Translations under genes and position numbers: made by a program | The notes under the pieces: model-generated | The model's input: the letters and a program-made list of their open reading frames with translations, nothing else | The model's database searches: none | Told to the model about the DNA's origin: nothing | Shown: positions 1 through 7,328 of the stretch, piece by piece | Layout of the letters: each line of letters begins with the position of its first letter | Numbering within the stretch: the first letter of the stretch is position 1 | From: JBHJGP01 sp050331695 | GTDB taxonomy: Bacteria > Pseudomonadota > Alphaproteobacteria > Geminicoccales > Geminicoccaceae | Reading direction: 5' to 3' | Assembly (NCBI GenBank): GCA_050331695.1 | Contig: JBHJGP010000013.1 | Span: 62,001 to 126,000, forward strand | DNA length: 64,000 nt

Positions 1-213
1 CGCGTCGCGGATCGTCCCATTCCCGTCAGCGTCCAGCCCCGCCGCCCCGGTGATGCGGCGGCGGTCGTCGCCGATGTAACCGCATTGAAAGAAAGTTTGA
101 GCTGGCGGCCCGTCCACGATGATTTGGAGGCCATGATCGGCGACGCTCTGGCCTGGGAACTGCGAGGCCACGGCGCTCGTCCTCTCGGCGAAAGCGACCG
201 ACCGGCCGCCTGA
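1..213 (+). CDS. galE: UDP-glucose 4-epimerase, C-terminal end (partial)
   Basis: The window opens inside a gene; 70 codons and a TGA stop are visible. The tail reads PRRPGDAAAVVADV and then LSWRPVHDDLEAMIGDALAWE, which matches the C-terminus of GalE-type NAD-dependent epimerases (RRPGDxAxLxAD, then LGWxP...I.DA..WE). GalE interconverts UDP-glucose and UDP-galactose for surface polysaccharides and lipopolysaccharide. This fits the heptose genes that follow. It converges on hldE with 24 bases between the two stops. The catalytic region lies outside the window, so a related nucleotide-sugar epimerase cannot be excluded. Confidence 0.8.
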   Translation, partial: RVADRPIPVSVQPRRPGDAAAVVADVTALKESLSWRPVHDDLEAMIGDALAWELRGHGARPLGESDRPAA

Positions 214-237
214 GACGAAACCGGCCCAAAAGACAGA

Positions 238-1704
238 TCAGGACGAAAACTTGGTGATCAGCGAGGTGGTGCTGGCATCGGCGACCAGCTCGACGAGCAG
301 GACCTCGCCGCCCTGTTGGCGAACGAAGTCGGCGCCCACCACGTCTTCCATGCGGTAATCGGCCCCCTTCACGAGGAGATCGGGGCGGATCTTTCGGATC
401 AGCGTTTCCGGCGTGTCCTCGTCGAACAGGACCACGGCATCCACCGCCTCGAGACCGGACAGGAGCCTGGCCCGGCGATGCTGGTCGTTGATCGGCCGCT
501 CCTCACCCTTGAGGCGTTTGACCGAGCTGTCGCTGTTGAGACCGACGACCAGAAAATCGCAAACGTCCCGCGCCTGGTCGACCAGGGCCAGGTGGCCGAC
601 GTGCAACAGATCGAAACAACCGTTGGTGAAACCGATGCGCTGGCCCCGATCCCTCAGGCGTTCGACCTCGGCGACCAGACGATCAAGGGACCAGGCGCCC
701 CGGCGGAACAGTTTGGGGCCTGTGCCGGCAACCGCCTCGGCGAGCGTCGCGGCATCAAGCGCCACGGTGCCGCGCCTGCCGACCACCAGCGAGCCGGCAA
801 TGTTGGCTAGCTGCGAGGTTTGAAGCGCGTCGAGGCCGGCGCCAAGGCCGGCCGAGGCGACCGCAAGCACCGTATCGCCGGCGCCGACCACGTCGAAAAC
901 CTCCTGGGGGATCGCCTCGATCCGCTGGTCCGCGCCATCGGAGTCGATCAGCACCATGCCTTTGCCACCCAGCGTGATCAGGAGATTGTCGACCTCGATC
1001 GTGGACCGCAAGCGCTTGGCCGCGTCGACGACCTCCTCGATTGAAGGCAGGGCCCGGCCCGCCACGCGTTCCAGTTCGCCCCGGTTGGGCTTGACCAGGT
1101 GGGCGCCTTCGTACCGGGTGAACTCCAGGCCCTTGGGATCGACCACCACGGGCTTGTTTTCGGCACGGGCAAGATCGATGACGGTGCCCGTGACACGTTC
1201 GGTGAGCACGCCTTTGGCGTAGTCGGAGAGCGCCACCACATCGACTGTCTCCATGAGGCCCCGGGCGGTCTCGATCAGGCTTTCCTCTCGGGCGGAACTG
1301 AGACGATGGCGGCGTTCCCGATCCGCCCGCAGCAATTGCTGCCCGCTGGCGACAAGACGCAGTTTTTGGGTGGTCGGCCGGTCGCCGTCGGCGATCAGAT
1401 GGGAGGTGACACCGGCCAACTGGTCCAGCAGCACCTGGATGTCGCGACCTGGTCCATCTTCGCCGATGACTCCCAGCGCGTAACACCGGCAGCCGAGCGC
1501 CGCGAGGTTGGCGACCACATTGCCGGCACCGCCAAGCATCGAGCGCTCGCCGGCGATGTCGAGAACCGGGATCGGCGCTTCGGGCGAGATCCTCTCGACG
1601 CTGCCCTCGACGATCTGGGCGAGCATGAAATCGCCGAGGCAGAGCACGCTTAAGTCGGCAAAGCGCTCGATGGCGGCCAAGTGGTGAGACGAAAGGTCAC
1701 TCAT
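238..1704 (-). CDS. hldE: Bifunctional heptose-7-phosphate kinase / heptose-1-phosphate adenylyltransferase
   Basis: This 488-residue two-domain enzyme makes ADP-heptose for the lipopolysaccharide inner core. The N-terminal PfkB-type kinase domain has RISPEAPIPV near residue 38, GGAGNV near 58 and the anion-hole motif GAGDTV near 270. The C-terminal nucleotidyltransferase domain (from about 355) has NGCFDLLHVGH and the conserved LVKGADY. Length and domain order are standard for HldE (RfaE). One oddity is that the kinase opening, normally GDxMLDR, reads GDFMLAQ at residues 24-30, so a usually invariant aspartate is alanine. The gene lies 83 bases downstream of hldD on the same strand and is probably co-transcribed with it. 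Dedicated heptose isomerase and phosphatase genes (gmhA, gmhB) are not in the window. Confidence 0.95.
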   Translation of the reverse strand: MSDLSSHHLAAIERFADLSVLCLGDFMLAQIVEGSVERISPEAPIPVLDIAGERSMLGGAGNVVANLAALGCRCYALGVIGEDGPGRDIQVLLDQLAGVTSHLIADGDRPTTQKLRLVASGQQLLRADRERRHRLSSAREESLIETARGLMETVDVVALSDYAKGVLTERVTGTVIDLARAENKPVVVDPKGLEFTRYEGAHLVKPNRGELERVAGRALPSIEEVVDAAKRLRSTIEVDNLLITLGGKGMVLIDSDGADQRIEAIPQEVFDVVGAGDTVLAVASAGLGAGLDALQTSQLANIAGSLVVGRRGTVALDAATLAEAVAGTGPKLFRRGAWSLDRLVAEVERLRDRGQRIGFTNGCFDLLHVGHLALVDQARDVCDFLVVGLNSDSSVKRLKGEERPINDQHRRARLLSGLEAVDAVVLFDEDTPETLIRKIRPDLLVKGADYRMEDVVGADFVRQQGGEVLLVELVADASTTSLITKFSS

Positions 1705-1787
1705 GAGCCAAGGTGGCCGGACTGAGGATGGGGCTCTGGTCGATCGTCTGCGCAGCCCATTGGCCGGCCGGCGGGCGCAGGAAAACC

Positions 1788-2774
1788 TCAGCGATAGGGA
1801 TCATCGGCTTCCAGATAGGATCGCACATAGTCACCGACGCCGTCTTCGAGGGTCGTCATCGGTTGATCGAAACCGGCGGTACGAAGGCGGCTCAGTGACG
1901 CTTGCGTGAAATATTGATATCCGTCCCGAATGGTCTCGGGCGTGTCGATGAAGGTGACCGAGGGCTCGCGACCCATCGCCGCGAACACGGCGTGGGCCAC
2001 ATCCAGAAAGGTTCGCGCCTGGCCGCTGCCGACATTGAAGAGGCCATTGACGTCGCCCCGGCCCAACAACCAGGTCACCAGACGACAGCCGTCCTCGACG
2101 AAGACGAAATCTCTCGCCTGATCGCCGTCACCGACGCCGCTCTTGTGCGAGCGGAACAGCTTGACCTCGCCGCTCTCTTTGATCTGGCGGTGAAACTGCG
2201 GGACGACGCTTTGCTGGGCGCCCTTGTGATATTCATTGGGGCCGTAGACGTTGAAGAATTTGAGACCGACCCATTGGGGCGGCGCGTTGCCGCCGTCGCG
2301 GATGACCCTCTGGATCCGTCGGTCGGTGTGGTGCTTGCTCCAGCCATAGGCGTTCAGCGGCACGAGGCGCGCCATGGCTTCCGGCGAGGGATCGTCGTCG
2401 AAGCCTTGGGCACCGTCTCCGTAGGTCGCCGCCGATGACGCGTAGATCAGGCGAACCTGTTCATCCGCGCACCACCGCCAGAGCGCGAGGGTGAGATCGA
2501 TATTCTCCTGCTTGATCCGGTCGGCATCGGTTTCGGTGGTCGCCGACAAGGCACCCATGTGAATGACCGCGCTCAGCCGATGCCCTTGAGCATCGAGGAA
2601 GGTTGGCAATTGATCGGGACTGATCAGATCACTCAGATCCCGCTTGGCGATATTTTTCCACTTCTCGGCAGTACCCAGCCGATCGCAACACACAAGGTCG
2701 CGATAGCCCGAAGCCTCGAGCGATGCCAGGATGTTGGAGCCGATGAAACCGGCGCCGCCGGTGACGAGAAACAT
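1788..2774 (-). CDS. hldD: ADP-L-glycero-D-manno-heptose 6-epimerase
   Basis: A 328-residue SDR-type epimerase that converts ADP-D-glycero- to ADP-L-glycero-D-manno-heptose, the last step before heptose transfer to lipid A core. The N-terminus MFLVTGGAGFIGSN is the NAD(P)-binding Rossmann motif. YGWSK supplies the Tyr-x3-Lys pair, and KFFNVYGPNEYHKG is a signature of the HldD/RfaD family. The ATG at 2774 was chosen because the frame upstream is compositionally random and the Rossmann strand starts right after it. No clear Shine-Dalgarno sequence precedes it. The promoter must lie within the short gap to, or inside, the divergent GNAT gene. Confidence 0.94.
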   Translation of the reverse strand: MFLVTGGAGFIGSNILASLEASGYRDLVCCDRLGTAEKWKNIAKRDLSDLISPDQLPTFLDAQGHRLSAVIHMGALSATTETDADRIKQENIDLTLALWRWCADEQVRLIYASSAATYGDGAQGFDDDPSPEAMARLVPLNAYGWSKHHTDRRIQRVIRDGGNAPPQWVGLKFFNVYGPNEYHKGAQQSVVPQFHRQIKESGEVKLFRSHKSGVGDGDQARDFVFVEDGCRLVTWLLGRGDVNGLFNVGSGQARTFLDVAHAVFAAMGREPSVTFIDTPETIRDGYQYFTQASLSRLRTAGFDQPMTTLEDGVGDYVRSYLEADDPYR

Positions 2775-2823
2775 GAAAAATGCCGTATTTGGTGTGGGTT
2801 CGATACGCGTTGGAGCGGTTTCC

Positions 2824-3348
2824 TTGTCTGATCCGCGAAAAGACCTGTCAAGCGAGGCGCCGGTTATCCGCTGTGCCGTCGACGAAGACGGCGAAGGAAT
2901 CGCCGAGCTCATTTGCGCCGTGTTCCGGGAATATGAGGGGTGCGTTTTCGACCGCGAGGCCGAGTTTCCGGAATTGGACGCGGTGGCCACGCATTTCGCC
3001 GGTCGCCAGGGTGCCGTTTGGGTGGCCGTGCAGTCGGAGTGCGTCGTCGGTAGTATCGCCGTCGCCTGGATGCCCCACACGCGCGTCCATGAGCTGCTCA
3101 AACTCTATGTCGCGATGGATCAGCGGGGCGGCGGTCTGGCCCCAGCCCTTCTGGATCGGGCATTGGGTTTCGTCGCTGACCGGGGTGCGCAGCATATCGA
3201 GCTTTGGACGGACACGAGGTTCACCCGCGCGCACCGCTTTTACGAGCGTCACGGTTTTCGTTTCACGGGACGGATCAGGGAGCTCGGCGACTTGAGCGGA
3301 TCCAAGGAATTCCACTATGTCCGTGACGGGGTCCTTGGCCGGCCCTGA
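2824..3348 (+). CDS. GNAT family N-acetyltransferase
   Basis: About 174 residues with the GNAT fold. After an N-terminal beta strand (APVIRCAVDEDG) come LLKLYVAMDQRGGGLAPALLDRAL, which is the acetyl-CoA pyrophosphate-loop region (usually QRGxGxG/A), and then HRFYERHGFRFTGR, the motif B region. The substrate is unknown. The TTG start at 2824 was chosen because GGAG (2812-2815) sits eight bases before it and it leaves room for the divergent hldD promoter. An in-frame ATG at 2773 would overlap the hldD start codon and has a poorer ribosome site. The gene ends 30 bases before the next, and the two may be co-transcribed. Confidence 0.8.
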   Translation: MSDPRKDLSSEAPVIRCAVDEDGEGIAELICAVFREYEGCVFDREAEFPELDAVATHFAGRQGAVWVAVQSECVVGSIAVAWMPHTRVHELLKLYVAMDQRGGGLAPALLDRALGFVADRGAQHIELWTDTRFTRAHRFYERHGFRFTGRIRELGDLSGSKEFHYVRDGVLGRP

Positions 3349-3378
3349 CAACCGGCCTCTCTGAGGAAAGGCGCTTTC

Positions 3379-4314
3379 ATGGTTCTTCCGGTTCAGCTCG
3401 AAGGGCGTCTTCGCCTGCCGGCCGTCGCTGCGCCCATGTTTCTGACCTCCGGGTCGGAACTGGTCATAGCGGCCTGCCGCGCCGGTGTCTTGGGCGCTTT
3501 TCCGGCGCTCAATCAGCGGACCACGGAAGGGTTCGAGCAGTGGCTCTTGGAGATCGACGCCGCTCTTTCAGCCGACGATGCGCCTTACGCGGTCAATCTG
3601 ATCGTCCATCGCACCAATCCCCGCGTCGAGGCGGATCTGGAACGCTGCATCGAGCACAGGGTGCCGGTGATCATCACCTCCCTGGGAGCGGTTCCGGATC
3701 TTGTCGAAAAGGTCCACGGCTATGGCGGCATCGTCTTTCACGATGTCATCTCGCGGCGCCATGCGGAAAAGGCCATCGAGGCCGGGGTCGACGGCTTGAT
3801 CCTGGTGAGCGCCGGCGCCGGCGGCCATGCCGGCCTCATGAACCCGTTCGCCTTCGTCCGCGAGGTGCGGAGCTTCTTCGACGGCGTGGTGCTCCTGTCG
3901 GGATGCATCTCGGATGGTGCCTCGATCCTCGCGGCCCAGGCCGCCGGCGCGGATCTCGCCTATGTCGGCACCCGCTTCATCGCCTCCGAAGAGGCACGGG
4001 TCAGTCAGGACTACAAACAGATGATCGCCGAAAGCCGCATGGCCGACATCGTCTACACCCCCAACGTCTCCGGCATACCCGCCAATTTCTTGCGCGCCAG
4101 TCTGGTCCAGGCGGGGCTTGATCCGGATGCGCCGCCCCAGCCGCATAGTCCCAATCTGGCCGAGGAGCTCAATCACGAGGCCAAGGCCTGGAAGGACATC
4201 TGGTCTGCGGGCCACGGTGTCGGCAGCGTCAACGACGTGCCGAGCGTCGCCGATCTCTGCGCCCGTCTCGAGGCCGAGTACCGGGACGCTCTGTCGAGCC
4301 TGCCGCCCCGCTAG
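3379..4314 (+). CDS. Nitronate monooxygenase family flavoprotein
   Basis: A 311-residue FMN-dependent TIM-barrel enzyme of the nitronate monooxygenase (2-nitropropane dioxygenase) family, which oxidises toxic alkyl nitronates such as propionate 3-nitronate. It has the N-terminal PAVAAPMF motif, the family signature GAGGHAG at residues 146-152, LLSGCISDG, and AAGADLAYVGTRF for FMN phosphate binding. AGGAAAG (TTTC) ATG provides the ribosome site. Its TAG stop and the TAG stop of the opposing ZIP gene share the palindrome CTAG at 4311-4314. The physiological substrate cannot be told from sequence, and some family members are enoyl reductases. Confidence 0.88.
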   Translation: MVLPVQLEGRLRLPAVAAPMFLTSGSELVIAACRAGVLGAFPALNQRTTEGFEQWLLEIDAALSADDAPYAVNLIVHRTNPRVEADLERCIEHRVPVIITSLGAVPDLVEKVHGYGGIVFHDVISRRHAEKAIEAGVDGLILVSAGAGGHAGLMNPFAFVREVRSFFDGVVLLSGCISDGASILAAQAAGADLAYVGTRFIASEEARVSQDYKQMIAESRMADIVYTPNVSGIPANFLRASLVQAGLDPDAPPQPHSPNLAEELNHEAKAWKDIWSAGHGVGSVNDVPSVADLCARLEAEYRDALSSLPPR

Positions 4315-5054
4315 AGCAGGAGTTCCTGGACCGCGAGCATGGCGATGAAGCTTGCGGTCACCATGAAAGCGCTGCTCTGGCCGCCCGCCTCCTCCACCGC
4401 TTCGGGGATCAACTCCGAGAAGACCATCCAGATCATAGCGCCCGCGGCAAGACCGAGGCCGACCGGCAGGATCGGCTTGAACAAAAGCACGAAGGTGAAG
4501 GCCGGCACCGCGAGGAGCGGTTGGGGCAAGCTCGAGAAGACGCTCCAACCGGCGGCGGCGAGCACGCTGGCGCCGCGGGGTATCATCACCAGGCTGATCG
4601 CGATCCCTTCCGGCACATTGTGGAGCGCGATCGCCGCCGTGATGAAGTCGCCGAGACCGCGGCCGTCACCATAAGCGACGCCAACGCCGATCCCTTCAGC
4701 GGCGGAATGGAGCGTCATGATGCCGAGGACCAAAAAGACCCGGCGGGCGTCGGCACCGCGCAATTGTGCGAAGTCGATGTCGTCTTGGTCCTTCAACACG
4801 TGATTGCTGACGAGGATGAAGACGAGGCCGGCGATCAGACCGATGAGCGTGCGCTCGGAACTGAACGTCATGCCCTCCACGATCAAGCTGTGGCAGGCCG
4901 CCAACATGAGCCCGCCGGCGATGGCATTCGACCAGCCCAGCCACTTGCCGCTCAGGTCGCGGGTGAACCAGAAGGGCAGGGCGCCAAGCCCGGTCGCGAG
5001 GGCCGTGATGAGCGCGGCTATGGCGACGAGGAGCAAGGTGGGATCGGAGGCCAT
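4311..5054 (-). CDS. ZIP family metal (Zn2+/Fe2+) transporter
   Basis: A 247-residue polytopic membrane protein with about eight hydrophobic segments. The metal-binding helix motifs of ZIP transporters are visible: HSAAEG at residues 116-121 and HNVPEG at 145-150. These carry the His and Glu ligands that coordinate the transported divalent cation. ZIP proteins move Zn2+, Fe2+ or Mn2+ into the cytoplasm. The start codon lies 24 bases from a perfect Irr-type palindrome (5078-5096), which argues that the gene is iron-controlled and that iron or manganese is a relevant substrate. That link is inference. It is divergent from the betaine-lipid operon. Confidence 0.9.
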   Translation of the reverse strand: MASDPTLLLVAIAALITALATGLGALPFWFTRDLSGKWLGWSNAIAGGLMLAACHSLIVEGMTFSSERTLIGLIAGLVFILVSNHVLKDQDDIDFAQLRGADARRVFLVLGIMTLHSAAEGIGVGVAYGDGRGLGDFITAAIALHNVPEGIAISLVMIPRGASVLAAAGWSVFSSLPQPLLAVPAFTFVLLFKPILPVGLGLAAGAMIWMVFSELIPEAVEEAGGQSSAFMVTASFIAMLAVQELLL

Positions 5055-5077
5055 AGACCACTCTCGGACGGGTCAAA

Positions 5078-5096
5078 TTTTAGAACAGTTCTAAAA
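5078..5096. promoter_or_regulatory. Irr-type iron control element (ICE box)
   Basis: TTTTAGAACAGTTCTAAAA is a perfect 19-base palindrome with 9-base arms and a single central base. It contains TTTAGAA-CAG-TTCTAAA, which agrees fully with the ICE consensus TTTAGAA-N3-TTCTAAA for the alphaproteobacterial iron regulator Irr as I know it. It lies 24 bases upstream of the ZIP transporter ATG, in the core promoter or leader region, a position typical of repression. It is 173 bases from the plcP-like start. Confidence 0.75.
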
Positions 5097-5143
5097 ATCC
5101 CCTTGAACGACCCAAGTCAAGCCCTAGCTGAAGCCTCGCCGCG

Positions 5144-5161
5144 TCGTCACGGGACTGTCAC
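5144..5161 (+). promoter_or_regulatory. Candidate Pho box (PhoB site)
   Basis: TCGTCAC-GGGA-CTGTCAC: two seven-base half-sites spaced exactly 11 bases apart, as in the PhoB consensus CTGTCAT-N4-CTGTCAT. The downstream half matches 6 of 7 positions and the upstream half 4 of 7. It sits about 107 bases upstream of the first gene of an operon predicted to replace phospholipids with phosphorus-free betaine lipid. Such operons are known to be induced by phosphate starvation. The sequence match alone is moderate; the gene context raises the confidence. Confidence 0.55.
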
Positions 5162-5268
5162 GATCCGGCAGTAGGGATGAACCCACCGGACACAACTCTT
5201 GCGCGAGTTCATCCGGTTCCTGGTACGCGGCGGCTTGCGGGGCGGCGCGTTCGTTCGGCAAGCAGGGC

Positions 5269-6060
5269 ATGCGCTTGGCCACAGCTTTATTCTCATCGGA
5301 GCTTGCGCAGGCGAGTGCCGTAGCGGATCGACAGGATGACGTCGCTCCTCTCCCCCGGGTCACCGACACGTTTCTTATCTCCGACGTGCATCTGGGCTTG
5401 CCAGCATCTCGGGTAAACGATCTCATCGACGTGATGAAGAGCTGGCGGTTCCGGCGTCTCGTCCTGCTGGGCGATATCTTCCATGACCTCCATTTTCAGC
5501 GACTGACCTCCGACAGCTGGGATTTTCTGGGGCACATCCGGAAGCTTTCCAACCCGCGCCGCAAGGTGGAGGTTATCTGGGTCCTAGGCAATCACGACCG
5601 TCAGGCGGCCAAGGTTGCCTCGCACCTGATGGGGATCCATGTTTGCGAGATGTTCACCTGGCTTGCTAACGAACGCCGCTACATGGCGGTCCACGGTGAC
5701 CGGTTCGATCGGGTTTTGTCCGATAACCCGATCCTCACCGACGCCGGCGCGGCGCTCCTGTCCTTCTGCCAAAGGCGTCTCTCGACCCAGGGCCGGTGGC
5801 CGCTCTGGATGGACCGCAAGCACGCACATTTCATGCGGCTCTCCAAACGGGTTGCCGTCCGGGCGAAGCGCTTTGCCCTGGAGAACAGTGCGGACGTGAT
5901 CTTCTGCGGTCACACCCATGAGGCGACCCATGACCGGCCGGATCCGGTAGCCGACGGTCTGAGTATGATCGAATATGTCAACACCGGCGCTTGGATCGGA
6001 TCGCCTTCCCACTTCGCGACCGTCGACGCCGCCGGCGTCACACTTCACAAAGTCCTTTGA
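5269..6060 (+). CDS. plcP: Calcineurin-like metallophosphoesterase, PlcP-type phospholipase C candidate
   Basis: A 263-residue binuclear metallophosphoesterase. All metal-ligand motifs are present: DVH (39-41), GD (68-69), GNHD (107-110), HGD (from 142) and GHTH (214-217), followed by VNTGAW. Such proteins are often annotated as UDP-2,3-diacylglucosamine hydrolases (LpxH-like). The arrangement YxxVHGDxFD...CGHTHxA...VNTG is close to PlcP, the phosphate-starvation phospholipase C of rhizobia and marine bacteria, which releases diacylglycerol from phosphatidylcholine and other phospholipids. Position immediately before btaA-btaB supports the PlcP role, because diacylglycerol is the BtaA substrate. 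ATG 5269 follows AGCAGGG. The first 32 residues are not part of the fold, so a later start is possible. Confidence 0.75.
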   Translation: MRLATALFSSELAQASAVADRQDDVAPLPRVTDTFLISDVHLGLPASRVNDLIDVMKSWRFRRLVLLGDIFHDLHFQRLTSDSWDFLGHIRKLSNPRRKVEVIWVLGNHDRQAAKVASHLMGIHVCEMFTWLANERRYMAVHGDRFDRVLSDNPILTDAGAALLSFCQRRLSTQGRWPLWMDRKHAHFMRLSKRVAVRAKRFALENSADVIFCGHTHEATHDRPDPVADGLSMIEYVNTGAWIGSPSHFATVDAAGVTLHKVL

Positions 6061-6110
6061 GCCGGCCGCGCTGGCGGCCCAGTCCCACCCCAACCTCGGG
6101 AGAGCGTATC

Positions 6111-7328
6111 ATGGCTAATGTGTTGCTTCGCGAAGCGGCGGAAATCAGCCGCGCCGGCACCAAGCAACGGTGGCTGGAAAGGCTCTTCACATTGAGTTTC
6201 GAGGGCTTCGTCTACAACCAGATCTGGGAAGATCCCCGGGTCGATCTGGAGGCGATGGGCGATGTCGCCGGCAAGAACTTGCTCACCATCGCGTCGGGCG
6301 GTTGCAATGTGCTGGCTTATCTGGATGCCGATCCCCGGTCGATCACCGCGGTCGATCTCAATCCGGCGCATGTGGCGCTGACCCGTCTGAAGCTGACGGC
6401 GCTGGAACGGCTTCCGGCCTACGAGCCGTTCTTCTCTTTCTTTGCCCATGGCGACCGTGAGGCCAATGTTGAGCTCTACGACCGCTACATAGCCCCCCAT
6501 CTGGATCCGGATGTCCGCGCGTTCTGGGGCGAGCGCGACCTGCTCGGCCGCCGGCGGATCCGCTACTTCGCCGATGGTTTCTATCGGCGCGGCCTGTTCG
6601 GCCGATTTCTGACGACCGCCCATGTCCTCGCCCGGCTCCTGGGCGGCAATCCGGCGAAGATCGTCGAAGCCCGAAGCGTCGCCGAACAGCGAGAGCTGTT
6701 CGAGCGCCATGTGGCGCCGGTTTTCGACCATTCGATCGTTCGCTGGCTTGCCCGAACCCCGCTCGCCTATTACGGCCTCGGCATCCCCCCAGCCCAACAT
6801 CAGGCGATGGTTCAGGAAGAAGGCAAGGACATGCTGGCGACCATGTGCCGGGAACGGGTCGAGCGCCTGGTCTGCGGGTTTCCGCTCGACGACAATTATT
6901 TCGCCTGGCAGGCCTGCGCGCGCCGTTACGACACGGATAACCGCAAGGCCCTACCCGACTATCTGAAGCCCGCGGTCTACGAGCGCATCAAGGAACGGGT
7001 TGGCCGGGTCAGCGTCGTCCGGGCGACACTGACCGACCATCTGAGCCGGACTGCCGGCGCCGCCGTGGACCGGTTCGTCTTTCTCGATGCCCAAGACTGG
7101 ATGAGTCGGGACCAAATTAACGATCTCTGGCGAGAGGTATCCCGGGCAGGGAGTGCTGACGCCAAGGTCATATTCCGCACGGCCGGCGCCGCGTCACCGC
7201 TCGACCGAAAGCTGAGCCCCGAATTGGCCTGCGGTTGGGACCAACGCGTCGAGGAAAGCCAAGACCTCCATCGTCGCGACCGTTCTGCCATCTATGGCGG
7301 TTTTCATCTCTACAGCCGTCTCGGCTAG
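6111..7328 (+). CDS. btaA: BtaA, SAM:diacylglycerol 3-amino-3-carboxypropyltransferase
   Basis: A 405-residue member of the DUF3419/BtaA family. BtaA transfers the 3-amino-3-carboxypropyl group of S-adenosylmethionine to diacylglycerol, forming diacylglycerylhomoserine, the first step of betaine lipid (DGTS) synthesis. Supporting features are FVYNQIWEDPRVDLEAM near residue 35, the SAM-site region ASGGCN (61-66) with VDLNP (81-85), and the C-terminal DRFVFLDAQDWM with VIFRTAG. ATG 6111 follows GGGAGAG. It sits 50 bases after the phosphoesterase gene, and btaB starts on the last base of its stop codon. The three genes form a plausible operon under the upstream Pho-box-like site. Confidence 0.93.
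   Translation: MANVLLREAAEISRAGTKQRWLERLFTLSFEGFVYNQIWEDPRVDLEAMGDVAGKNLLTIASGGCNVLAYLDADPRSITAVDLNPAHVALTRLKLTALERLPAYEPFFSFFAHGDREANVELYDRYIAPHLDPDVRAFWGERDLLGRRRIRYFADGFYRRGLFGRFLTTAHVLARLLGGNPAKIVEARSVAEQRELFERHVAPVFDHSIVRWLARTPLAYYGLGIPPAQHQAMVQEEGKDMLATMCRERVERLVCGFPLDDNYFAWQACARRYDTDNRKALPDYLKPAVYERIKERVGRVSVVRATLTDHLSRTAGAAVDRFVFLDAQDWMSRDQINDLWREVSRAGSADAKVIFRTAGAASPLDRKLSPELACGWDQRVEESQDLHRRDRSAIYGGFHLYSRLG

Noticed and set aside
5078..5096. The palindrome with GAAC-A-GTTC considered as a LexA/SOS box
   Set aside because: The alphaproteobacterial SOS box has GTTC-N7-GTTC spacing and the Firmicute box GAAC-N4-GTTC. The flanking TTTA/TAAA fits the Irr element much better.
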